Shown here piece after piece: positions 25,407-33,539 of a DNA stretch of 64,000 nucleotides. The stretch is from contig JAIKWU010000076.1 in NCBI GenBank assembly GCA_024684455.1, positions 25,645 to 89,644 on the forward strand, written 5' to 3'. This DNA comes from Bacteroidaceae bacterium (lineage in GTDB: Bacteria > Bacteroidota > Bacteroidia > Bacteroidales > Bacteroidaceae). The notes under the pieces were generated by a model. That model saw only the letters and a list, made by a program, of their open reading frames with translations. It searched no databases and was not told the DNA's origin. The translations under genes and the position numbers were made by a program. Each line of letters starts with the position of its first letter. The stretch's first letter is position 1.

Positions 25407-28313
25407 TCAATGCGCCTCAAGCCAGTTCGTACCCCATCCGCAGTCGGCAACCAGCGGAACAGACATCTTGTAGGCACGCTCCATCTCTTCGATGACGAGA
25501 CGCTGCAACTGTTCCTTCTCTTCGGGCACAACGCTGAAGTTGAGTTCGTCGTGTACCTGTAAAATCATCTTGGAACGCAACTTCTCTTCCTGCATACGGC
25601 GGTCGATGCGCACCATCGCCACCTTGATGATATCAGCAGCCGTGCCTTGAATCGGGGCGTTGATGGCGTTACGTTCGGCGATGCCACGCACTGTAGCGTT
25701 GTGCGAATTGATGTCGGGCAGATGGCAGCGACGTCCGAGAAGGGTTTCGGTGTAGCCATGCTCACGTGCCTTGGCAATGCTCAGGTCCATGTACTGCTTC
25801 ACCTTCGGATAAGTGGCAAAATACTCGTCGATGAGTTCCTTCGCCTCACTGCGACTCACCTCCATGCGCTCGGCAAGTCCGAAGGCCGAGATACCGTAGA
25901 TGATGCCAAAGTTGGCTGTTTTGGCCTTGCGACGCTGCTCCGGCGTAACCTCCTCCATCCGCTCCTTATACACTTTCGCCGCCGTGGCACGGTGGATGTC
26001 ATGCCCTTCGCGAAAGGCTTCAAGCATATTCTCGTCGCCACTCAGATGTGCCATGATGCGCAGTTCAATCTGACTGTAGTCGGCACTGAAAAACTCATTG
26101 CCTGGCTCGGGAATGAAGGCACGACGTACCTCCTTTCCGTTCTCGTCACGAATGGGAATGTTCTGCAGATTAGGGTTCGACGAAGACAGACGTCCTGTGG
26201 TGGTCACCGCCTGATTGTACGACGTGTGGATGTGCCCTGTCTGAGGATTGATCAGTTGAGGAAGCGCATCGACATAGGTACCAAGCAGTTTCTTGTAGCC
26301 TCTGTAATCAAGGATTTTCTCCACTATCGGATGCTTCGAACGGAGGTTCTGCAGCACATTCTCCGATGTGACATACTGCCCTGTCTTTGTCTTTTTGGGC
26401 TTGTCGATGATGTGCATCTGTCCAAAAAGAATGTCTCCGACCTGACGGGGAGAACTGATATTGAAAGGCTGTCCGGCCAACTGGTGAATTTCCTTCTCCA
26501 GAACCGCCATACGTTCAGTGAACTCCACAGAGGTCTGTTCGAGACTGTCCGTATCAATCATCACTCCGTTGCGCTCCATGCGGCACAGCACTGGCACCAG
26601 CGGCATTTCGACCTGTTCGAAGAGTTTCTTCAAACGCGGCTCTGCCTTCAGTTCCGCTTTCAACACCTTGTAAAGCCGCAGCGTCACGTCGGCATCTTCG
26701 GCAGCGTACTCATACACCTCGGAAGGCAACAGGTCGCGCATGGACTTCTGATTCTTACCACGCGCACCAATCAATTCGTCGATGTGAATCGTCTGATAGT
26801 TCAGATAAATCTCTGCCAGATAGTCCATGCCATGATGCAGTTCGGGATGGAGCACATAGTGGGCGAGCATGGTGTCGAACATCGGACCGCGCACCTCGAT
26901 ACCATAGTTTGCCAATACCGTCATGTCGTACTTCAGATTCTGACCAACCTTCAAAATCGTCGCGTCTTCATACAACGGACGGAACAGTTCGACCAGTCGG
27001 GTGGCTTTTTCCCGATCCGACGGAATGGGGACATAATACGCTTCGTTCTCCTTCACCGAAAAACTCAAACCGACCAATTCGGCTTGCATCGCCTCGGTCG
27101 ATGTGGTCTCTGTGTCTAAACTGAGAATTTTCTTAGACAAGAATTTTTGGCAAATTTTAGCCATTTTCTCCTCAGTATCAATCAGATAGTATTTGTGTGG
27201 AGTTGATTTAAGGCTCGTGAGAATTGATTTTTCTGCACTTCCTGCCCCCTCGTCGGCAAATAACGAAGTCTCAAGCGGCACATTTTGCACATTTTCGCCA
27301 TTTTGTGCAATCGGCTGTGGAGTAGCGTCTGTTTCAGAGTCACCACCAAACAAATCTGCCATGCCTGAAAATTTTTGCTGCTCACGTTGCTGACGTCGGG
27401 TGAGGGTAGGGGGCTCGACTGATTGACGCTCGGCAGGTGCATTCTCCAAACCAAGCACTCGCGCAGTCAAACTGCGGAACTCCAACTCATCGAACAGACT
27501 GCGCAGACGTTCTGCATCGACGGGTTCACGTTTCAACTGTTCGAGGGTAATATCAACAGGCACGTCGGTCTTGATGGTCACCAAAAACTTCGAGAAAAGT
27601 ATCTGTTCACGATTTTCCTCTACCTTCTTTTTTAGAGCACCCTTCAGTTCATCTGTTCGTTGAAGTAAATGCTCAATATCGCCGAATTCATCAACTAATT
27701 TCACGGCTGTCTTCTCTCCGACGCCTGGACATCCTGGAACATTGTCCGAAGCGTCTCCCATGAGACCCAAAAGGTCGATGACTTGGGAGGTTTTCTGCAA
27801 TCCGTACTTAGCGCATATCTCCTTTTCACCAAGCACCTCAAATCCATTTTCGCGAGTATGAGGCTTGTACATCCACACATTGGGCCGTACCAACTGTCCG
27901 TAATCTTTGTCGGGTGTCATCATAAAAACCGCCATTTCATCGGAAGAAAACAGCCAGGCCAGCGTGCCGATGACGTCGTCGGCTTCGAAGCCTGGAACCT
28001 CTAACACAGGGATGTGATAGGCCTCTAAAATCTTCTTGATGTACGGCACGGCAAAACGGATTCCCTCTGGAGTCTCTTCACGCTGCGCCTTGTAGGCAGG
28101 ATAAGCCTCGTGACGGAACGTTCCGCCCTTGGGGTCAAACGCCACACCAATATAATCTGGATTCTCCTTTCGAAGCACCTCCTCAAGTGTGTTGACAAAG
28201 CCCAACACCGCCGAGGTGTTTTCCCCACGACTGTTAAACCGAGGAGCGTGTATGAAAGCATAGTAAGCGCGATAAATCAGTGCGTATGCATCAAGAAGAA
28301 ACAGTTTTTTCAT
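25407..28313 (-). CDS. polA: DNA polymerase I
   Basis: 968 aa from ATG 28313 (KKLFLLDAYALIYRAYYAF). The 53-residue extension in the track lies in the divergent promoter region. The N-terminal 5'-3' exonuclease has TPDKDYGQLV and DLLGLMGDASDNVPGCPGVG. The 3'-5' exonuclease keeps its DxE (ILSLDTETTSTEAM), so proofreading is probably active. Polymerase motifs: A FFSADYSQIELRIMAHLSGD, B KTANFGIIYGIS, C LQVHDELNFSV. It acts in Okazaki-fragment processing and repair. It is divergent from the polyprenyl synthase gene. Confidence 0.97.
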   Translation of the reverse strand: MKKLFLLDAYALIYRAYYAFIHAPRFNSRGENTSAVLGFVNTLEEVLRKENPDYIGVAFDPKGGTFRHEAYPAYKAQREETPEGIRFAVPYIKKILEAYHIPVLEVPGFEADDVIGTLAWLFSSDEMAVFMMTPDKDYGQLVRPNVWMYKPHTRENGFEVLGEKEICAKYGLQKTSQVIDLLGLMGDASDNVPGCPGVGEKTAVKLVDEFGDIEHLLQRTDELKGALKKKVEENREQILFSKFLVTIKTDVPVDITLEQLKREPVDAERLRSLFDELEFRSLTARVLGLENAPAERQSVEPPTLTRRQQREQQKFSGMADLFGGDSETDATPQPIAQNGENVQNVPLETSLFADEGAGSAEKSILTSLKSTPHKYYLIDTEEKMAKICQKFLSKKILSLDTETTSTEAMQAELVGLSFSVKENEAYYVPIPSDREKATRLVELFRPLYEDATILKVGQNLKYDMTVLANYGIEVRGPMFDTMLAHYVLHPELHHGMDYLAEIYLNYQTIHIDELIGARGKNQKSMRDLLPSEVYEYAAEDADVTLRLYKVLKAELKAEPRLKKLFEQVEMPLVPVLCRMERNGVMIDTDSLEQTSVEFTERMAVLEKEIHQLAGQPFNISSPRQVGDILFGQMHIIDKPKKTKTGQYVTSENVLQNLRSKHPIVEKILDYRGYKKLLGTYVDALPQLINPQTGHIHTSYNQAVTTTGRLSSSNPNLQNIPIRDENGKEVRRAFIPEPGNEFFSADYSQIELRIMAHLSGDENMLEAFREGHDIHRATAAKVYKERMEEVTPEQRRKAKTANFGIIYGISAFGLAERMEVSRSEAKELIDEYFATYPKVKQYMDLSIAKAREHGYTETLLGRRCHLPDINSHNATVRGIAERNAINAPIQGTAADIIKVAMVRIDRRMQEEKLRSKMILQVHDELNFSVVPEEKEQLQRLVIEEMERAYKMSVPLVADCGWGTNWLEAH

Positions 28314-28465
28314 GACAAAAATACGATGTTTGGTTGTTTTTTCATGTTTATTTTGCGTAAAGTTAGTTAAATTATTCCAAGTCACAAGTTTATTTTGTAA
28401 TTTTGTAGTCGATTTTGTGCAAAAATGCCCACCGAGTGGGGCAGAAACCCTAAAATCAGAGTCAA

Positions 28466-29440
28466 ATGACAAGCATTCAGCACATCAGTCAACCCGTCAG
28501 CGAGGAATTGGATTTGTGTCGTCAACGTTTTGATTCGTTCATGACGTACAACAACGTGCTTCTGAACGAAGTGCTTCAGCGTGTGGCCAGCAGAAAAGGC
28601 AAAATGATGAGGCCGCTGCTCACTCTGTTGAGTGCAAAATTGCTCGGTGAAATCGGCGAAAACACCATTCTCGCAGCCCTTACTTTTGAGTTTTTCCATA
28701 CGGCTTCGCTCATTCACGACGACATCGTCGATGAAAGCGGAGTACGGCGTGGTGAAACCTCTGTCAACGAAGCATACAACAACAAGGTGGCAGTCCTCGT
28801 CGGCGACTTCATTCTTGCCAACTCGCTGGACACCGCCTCACAGGTAAATGATCCCCGTCTCGTTGCCATCCTCAGCAAAACGGCCAAACATCTGGCAGAC
28901 GGTGAACTGCTCCAACTGCATAATATCGAAAATCGGGAACTCTCGACGTCAGTCTATTTCGAAATCATCAAGAGAAAGACGGCTGCCCTGTTTGCTGCCT
29001 GTGCCGAGGCTGGAACGATGTCAGTCACCAACCAATCAGCAGACATCGAACGCCTTCGTCAATTTGGTGAAATTGCAGGCATTTGTTTCCAGATTCGCGA
29101 CGACATTTTCGACTATGTTTCAGGCAGCGAAATCGGCAAACCAACAGGCAACGACTTACGAGAAGGTAAGGTCACTTTACCGCTTTTACATGCCCTAAAT
29201 GTTACAAATGATGCACAAATGTTACATTTAGTGCACATGGTCAAAGAGGGTAGGGCAGACAACAGCCACATCGCCACCCTTGTAAAATTTGCAGTGAATC
29301 ATGGAGGTATTGAGCACGCAAAACAGACGATGATACACTATGCCGAGTTGGCACATCAACTGCTAAACAACTACCCCGACTCTCCTGTTCGCCAGGCACT
29401 GCACGACTACCTTGACTATGTCATTTCGCGCAGCCACTAA
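28466..29440 (+). CDS. Polyprenyl diphosphate synthase (trans type)
   Basis: Adds isopentenyl units to make the long-chain prenyl diphosphate used for menaquinone side chains or similar. 324 aa, typical for IspB/octaprenyl-type enzymes. First Asp-rich motif LIHDDIVDESGVRRG, second QIRDDIFDYVSG, Lys/Arg substrate site RKGKMMRPLLTLLSAK. Chain length cannot be told from the sequence with certainty. It is a single gene, divergent from polA, with the CGCAGTG array immediately downstream. Confidence 0.92.
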   Translation: MTSIQHISQPVSEELDLCRQRFDSFMTYNNVLLNEVLQRVASRKGKMMRPLLTLLSAKLLGEIGENTILAALTFEFFHTASLIHDDIVDESGVRRGETSVNEAYNNKVAVLVGDFILANSLDTASQVNDPRLVAILSKTAKHLADGELLQLHNIENRELSTSVYFEIIKRKTAALFAACAEAGTMSVTNQSADIERLRQFGEIAGICFQIRDDIFDYVSGSEIGKPTGNDLREGKVTLPLLHALNVTNDAQMLHLVHMVKEGRADNSHIATLVKFAVNHGGIEHAKQTMIHYAELAHQLLNNYPDSPVRQALHDYLDYVISRSH

Positions 29441-29463
29441 CTCCCAATAATTTTTCCATTTTC

Positions 29464-29551
29464 GTACCACCGCAGTGAAACAATAGTACCACCGCAGTGG
29501 TACAACTGTTTCAACGCAGTGGTACAACTGTTTCAGCGCAGTGGTACGAAA
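29464..29551. repeat. Four-unit 22-bp array, GTACCACCGCAGTG type, copy 1
   Basis: Units start at 29464, 29486, 29508 and 29530, exactly 22 nt apart. Each has the core CGCAGTG flanked by GTACCAC or GTTTCA on the left and GGTAC or GAAAC on the right. The outer ends (TTTTCGTACCAC and GTGGTACGAAAA) are inverted repeats, so the whole element is roughly palindromic. It lies between the convergent polyprenyl synthase and deoC genes. The second copy (five units) is at 46402. Confidence 0.9.
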
Positions 29552-29570
29552 ATTTCATAGAAGTGACCCA

Positions 29571-30533
29571 TCAGAAGAACTTCACCTCCTCGCCCGTCAC
29601 CTCGCTCAGCAACTTATTAGCGAGTGAACTGGTACCAAGACGAAGCCACTGATTGGTCAGCCAACGTTCACCTAGAACTTCTTTCACAATTGTATAATAG
29701 GTGAGCGCATCCTCAACCGTCTTCATGCCGCCGGCAGGCTTGAAACCCACCTGAATACCAGTCTTTTCAAAGTATTCCTTAATGGCCTGGCACATTACAT
29801 AAGCAGCAAACGGAGTGGCAGCAGGTTCCAATTTACCTGTAGAGGTCTTGATGTAGTCGGCACCTGCATACATTGACAAAACACTGGCTTTCTTGATATT
29901 AGCAGCGGACTTCAGGCAACCTGTCTCCAAAATGACTTTCATCTTCTTAGGCCCACAAACGGCTTTCAGTTCACTGATTTCGTCTGCCACACCTTCGTAA
30001 TCCCCAACAAGGAACTTTCCGACTGGCATCACGATGTCAATCTCGGTGGCTCCGTCTTTTAAAGCCAATGCTGTTTCGGCAATTTTAACCTCCAAGAACG
30101 ACTGCGATGAAGGGAAACAAGCACTTACGCAAGCAATCTCTACGTTTTCATTTTCAAGCGTATCGTGACAGATTTTTGCAAAGTTCGGATAGACACACAC
30201 CGTAGCGACATGGCCGAGTTCTGGATATTTGTCATCAAACTCGTTGACTTTCTCCACAAACTTCAGCACACTGTCCTCGCTGTCGGTTGTCTTCAGGGTG
30301 GTCAGTTCAACACTGTTTAGCAGAAACTTCTTGACTTCCAGCGTGTTATTCTCTTGCAGATGCTTCGAAAGAAGAGCATCAACTTCTTTCTGTACCTGAG
30401 CATCGTCCAGATCGCAATTGTACAATGCAAGTGCCTGTTCGTACTTCGAGGTCATAGCCTCGTCCTCATGATGATGGTGGCCGCAGTGGCATTCCTCACT
30501 GTGCTCATGGTGGTGATGATGATCGTGAATCAT
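29571..30533 (-). CDS. deoC: Deoxyribose-phosphate aldolase with His-rich N-terminus
   Basis: Cleaves 2-deoxyribose 5-phosphate to glyceraldehyde 3-phosphate and acetaldehyde in nucleoside catabolism; cytosolic TIM barrel. The Schiff-base Lys is in YIKTSTGKLEPAATPFA, with supporting motifs KVILETGCL and GFKPAGGMKTVEDAL. The first 26 residues hold 12 His and 2 Cys (HDHHHHHEHSEECHCGHHHH) and look like a metal-binding addition. Translation could instead begin at Met27 (30455). His codons CAC and CAT are mixed, which suggests selection on the protein. Downstream of uvrC and dtd in what looks like a conserved cluster. Confidence 0.93.
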   Translation of the reverse strand: MIHDHHHHHEHSEECHCGHHHHEDEAMTSKYEQALALYNCDLDDAQVQKEVDALLSKHLQENNTLEVKKFLLNSVELTTLKTTDSEDSVLKFVEKVNEFDDKYPELGHVATVCVYPNFAKICHDTLENENVEIACVSACFPSSQSFLEVKIAETALALKDGATEIDIVMPVGKFLVGDYEGVADEISELKAVCGPKKMKVILETGCLKSAANIKKASVLSMYAGADYIKTSTGKLEPAATPFAAYVMCQAIKEYFEKTGIQVGFKPAGGMKTVEDALTYYTIVKEVLGERWLTNQWLRLGTSSLANKLLSEVTGEEVKFF

Positions 30534-30566
30534 GGTTTTTTGGGTTTTAAGTTATTGATAATCTGT

Positions 30567-31019
30567 TTATTCTCTATTCTTTGTATCCATACAAATGGTA
30601 ACAGGACCGTCGTTGAGGAGTTCCACCTTCATGTTGGCGCCGAACTCTCCCGTCTGAACTGGCTTACCCAACTGTTCACTGAGTTGGGCACAAAAGCGTT
30701 CATAAAGCGGTATAGTCACTTCGTGGCTGCCTGCGCGTAGATAGGAAGGGCGGTTTCCTTTCTTATAGGAAGCCCAGAGCGTGAATTGGCTTACTACAAG
30801 GATCTCACCATCTATATCCTTCACGCTACGGTTCATCACGCCTTGCTCATCGTCGAACACTCTAAGGTTCACGATTTTATTGCACAGCCACTGTATATCT
30901 TGTTCATTATCAGCGTTTTCACAGCCAACAAGCACAAGCAGGCCCGTCTGTATTGCTGCAGTCTGCTCACCATTGATGGTGACAGATGATCTAGTAACTC
31001 GCTGGATAACTGTACGCAT
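30567..31019 (-). CDS. dtd: D-aminoacyl-tRNA deacylase
   Basis: Removes D-amino acids mischarged onto tRNA. 150 aa from ATG 31019 (MRTVIQRVTRSSVTING), the classic start; the 16-residue extension in the track is discarded. The active-site motif LVVSQFTLWASYKKGNRPSY and the C-terminal GxxPVQTGEFGANMKVELLN (ending NDGPVTI) are intact. It lies between uvrC and deoC on the same strand. Confidence 0.95.
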   Translation of the reverse strand: MRTVIQRVTRSSVTINGEQTAAIQTGLLVLVGCENADNEQDIQWLCNKIVNLRVFDDEQGVMNRSVKDIDGEILVVSQFTLWASYKKGNRPSYLRAGSHEVTIPLYERFCAQLSEQLGKPVQTGEFGANMKVELLNDGPVTICMDTKNRE

Positions 31020-31076
31020 AAGGTTCTCTTTCTTTTGCAAATATACAATGAAACGCGCAAAATACAAAATTCTGAT

Positions 31077-32897
31077 TTATTTTTCTTTCAAAGCATCCTT
31101 AATCAGCCGTGCCTTGGCAATACCAACAACATCGGCTATGTCTTCCAAAGTGGCTTCTTTCAGACGTTTTACACTTCTGAATTGCTTGAGTAACAACGTT
31201 TTAGTTACTTCTCCAACTCCCTTTATCTGATCTAACTCACTATGCAGTTGATGCTTGCTACGTTTGTCACGATGGAAAGTAATAGCATAACGGTGAACCT
31301 CATCTTGAATGCGCGTAAGAAGTTGGAACAGAGGACTATTCAATTCTATTCCTATCGTTCGGGGAGGAAAGCCAAAGAGAAATTCGGAAGTACGATGCCG
31401 ATTATCTTTAGCCAGGCCGGCAATAGGAATTTCGAGGTGGAGAATATCTTCTACTACATGCCTGACGACCTCCATCTGTCCCTTTCCGCCATCTGTAATA
31501 ATAAGGTCGGGGAGGGGAGTGCCTTCCTCAATAAAACGAGTGTAACGTCGTTGAACCACTTCGGCCATTGAAGCGTAGTCATCAGGACCCTCAACAGTCT
31601 TAATATTATACTTTCGATAGTCTGCCTTACTCGGCTTTGCCTTCTTAAACACCACACAACCAGCAACTGCATCCGAACCTTGTATGTTTGAATTGTCAAA
31701 GCACTCTATTGTCATAGGTAACTTACTGAGTCCCAGTTTCTTTTGCAGTTCCTTCATCAAATTTACACTACGTTGCTCTGGATTGAGTTTCTCGGCTTGT
31801 TTCATCTTATCGAAGCGATACTGTCGCACATTTGCTTGAGACAAATCGAGCAAATGCTTCTTTTCGCCACGCTGAGGTATAGTGATCGTGACGTCCTTCA
31901 GTTCTGTATCAATGGGAAAAGGCAAAACGATTTCGCGCGACTTACTGTTATAGCGTTCTCGCATCTCAACGATGGCAAGTGAAAGCAAGTTTTCGGCGGT
32001 TTCATCGACTCTTTTCTTATATTCAAACGTAAAGGCCTGATTGATGCAGCCATTCGTGACATGAAGGAAATTGACGTAAGCACACTTTTCCTCATCGGCT
32101 ATGCTGAAAACGTCGATATCATGCTCGTAATTGGCGATTACTTCGCTTTTTTCGACAAACTCCAACGCTAAATCATACTTTCTTTTCAGCAACATTGCTT
32201 CCTCAAACCTCATCTCTGCCGATAATTGCTGCATCTCTTTCAGCATTTTTTGACAGACAATGCGCGTGTTTCCTTTGAGGATTTCTCTGATTTCATCAAT
32301 ACTTTTCAAATAATCAGAACGTGATTGCTTACCTACGCACGGTGCAAGACAATTCTTGATGTGATACTCTAAACATGTTTTGAACTTTCCATTATCAATC
32401 ATTTCTTGCGTCATCGGCATCCGGCAACGACGGATCTGGTACATCTTTCCGATGAGTTCGAGCATATTGTTCAGTGTTCCAGCATGAGAAAAAGGACCAT
32501 AATACGTACCCCATTTACTATTGATAGTACGTGTTTTGAACACACGCGGAAACTCTTCGTTCGTCACACAGACCGAAGGATACGTCTTATCATCCTTCAG
32601 CAAAATGTTGTAGCGAGGCTTGTATTTCTTAATCAGGTTGTTCTCCAACAACAGTGCATCCTCATCGGTGGGGACGACGACGTAATTAATGTCTTCGATT
32701 TTGGAAACGAGAATCTGCGTTTTGCGCGTCTGCACAGTTTTGTTGAAATACGACGAAACCCTACGTTTCAGGTTTTTGGCCTTTCCAACGTAGATAATTG
32801 TGCCGCTGTCATCGAAATACTGATAGCAACCAGGCGATTCTGGCAAGTTCAGCACAATGTTTTTTAGGCGCTTGAGGCGCTCTTCGTCTTTCGTCAT
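31077..32897 (-). CDS. uvrC: Excinuclease ABC subunit C
   Basis: Makes the two incisions of nucleotide excision repair after UvrAB loading. 606 aa from ATG 32897 (MTKDEERLKRLKN). The track starts 12 codons earlier at a TTG that lies inside the parS site, which I reject. The GIY-YIG nuclease domain is GCYQYFDDSGTIIYVGKAKN, the UVR motif RFEEAMLLKRKYDLALEF, the RNase H-like domain is around ECFDNSNIQGSDAV, and the C-terminal double helix-hairpin-helix is IKGVGEVTKTLLLKQF. Downstream of apt and mnmG. Confidence 0.96.
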   Translation of the reverse strand: MTKDEERLKRLKNIVLNLPESPGCYQYFDDSGTIIYVGKAKNLKRRVSSYFNKTVQTRKTQILVSKIEDINYVVVPTDEDALLLENNLIKKYKPRYNILLKDDKTYPSVCVTNEEFPRVFKTRTINSKWGTYYGPFSHAGTLNNMLELIGKMYQIRRCRMPMTQEMIDNGKFKTCLEYHIKNCLAPCVGKQSRSDYLKSIDEIREILKGNTRIVCQKMLKEMQQLSAEMRFEEAMLLKRKYDLALEFVEKSEVIANYEHDIDVFSIADEEKCAYVNFLHVTNGCINQAFTFEYKKRVDETAENLLSLAIVEMRERYNSKSREIVLPFPIDTELKDVTITIPQRGEKKHLLDLSQANVRQYRFDKMKQAEKLNPEQRSVNLMKELQKKLGLSKLPMTIECFDNSNIQGSDAVAGCVVFKKAKPSKADYRKYNIKTVEGPDDYASMAEVVQRRYTRFIEEGTPLPDLIITDGGKGQMEVVRHVVEDILHLEIPIAGLAKDNRHRTSEFLFGFPPRTIGIELNSPLFQLLTRIQDEVHRYAITFHRDKRSKHQLHSELDQIKGVGEVTKTLLLKQFRSVKRLKEATLEDIADVVGIAKARLIKDALKEK

Positions 32898-32916
32898 ACA
32901 AAGAAATGCGCGGTAT

Positions 32917-32932
32917 TGTTCCACGTGAAACA
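32917..32932. promoter_or_regulatory. parS: parS centromere site (ParB/Spo0J binding), site 1
   Basis: TGTTCCACGTGAAACA matches the bacterial parS consensus TGTTNCACGTGAAACA. It lies between uvrC and apt and is embedded in a longer near-palindrome bounded by GCGCGG (32908) and CCGCGC (32940). Confidence 0.9.
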
Positions 32933-32955
32933 ATCCGCGCTATAATTCTTTATAA

Positions 32956-33486
32956 TTAGCACTCAATCAGTGTGGTCACTTCAATGTCTGGACCGATATT
33001 CTCTCTACCATGCAGGCCTTCGTCACGAATCTCGATGATAAAGTTCATGTAGCATTTCTTCGGGTTGAATTTTTTGACGAGTTCCCAAGCAGCAATCATC
33101 GTGCCTCCTGTTGCAAGCAGATCATCGTGAAGGAGCACTACGTCATTTTCGTTAATGGCGTCCTTATGAATTTCGAGTGTGTCGAGGCCATATTCCTTTT
33201 CAAAACTCTGGCTGATGGTTTCGGCGGGCAACTTTCCTGGTTTGCGAGCCATGACGAGACCAGCACCCAGTCGGCGTGCCAGACAAGCGCCCATGATGAA
33301 GCCGCGCGACTCGATGCCCACGACTTTGGTGATGCCTTTGTCTTTGTAGAGTTCATAGAGTTCGTCATCCATGATTTCGATGCACTTGGCATCTTTGAAC
33401 AGTGTGGTGACGTCACGAAAGTAGATTCCTTGTTTGGGAAAGTCTTCGATGCTGCGAAGATGCTTCATTAGGTATTCGTTGTTCAT
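32956..33486 (-). CDS. apt: Adenine phosphoribosyltransferase
   Basis: Salvages adenine to AMP using PRPP; cytosolic. 176 aa. The PRPP-binding loop is VVLLHDDLLATGGTMIAAWE, the N-terminal block is SIEDFPKQGIYFRDVTTLFK, and the hood region is ESRGFIMGACLARRLGAGLV. It sits between mnmG (53 nt upstream) and uvrC (58 nt downstream), with a parS site in each of these two gaps. Confidence 0.97.
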   Translation of the reverse strand: MNNEYLMKHLRSIEDFPKQGIYFRDVTTLFKDAKCIEIMDDELYELYKDKGITKVVGIESRGFIMGACLARRLGAGLVMARKPGKLPAETISQSFEKEYGLDTLEIHKDAINENDVVLLHDDLLATGGTMIAAWELVKKFNPKKCYMNFIIEIRDEGLHGRENIGPDIEVTTLIEC

Positions 33487-33522
33487 GTGTCTGAAATGTG
33501 TAAATTATATGGTTAACAATGT

Positions 33523-33538
33523 TGTTTCACGTGAAACA
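33523..33538. promoter_or_regulatory. parS: parS centromere site (ParB/Spo0J binding), site 2
   Basis: TGTTTCACGTGAAACA, a perfect 16-bp palindrome identical to the canonical parS. It lies in the mnmG-apt gap, one base from the mnmG stop codon. Confidence 0.95.
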
Positions 33539-33539
33539 T

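Noticed and set aside
25647-27119. 490-aa plus-strand ORF
   Set aside because: It is antisense to polA with His/Arg/Leu-rich, non-family sequence; a shadow of a long GC-rich gene.
28314-28472. 53-residue extension of DNA polymerase I
   Set aside because: Polymerase I starts at KKLFLLDAYALIYRAYYAF; the extension lies in the divergent promoter region.
29464-29551. CRISPR array
   Set aside because: Units are only 22 bp with no unique spacers, repeats are degenerate and no cas genes are present.
32897-32933. N-terminal extension of UvrC (FHVEQYRAFLC)
   Set aside because: It begins at a TTG within the parS palindrome; the following ATG at 32897 gives the standard UvrC start.
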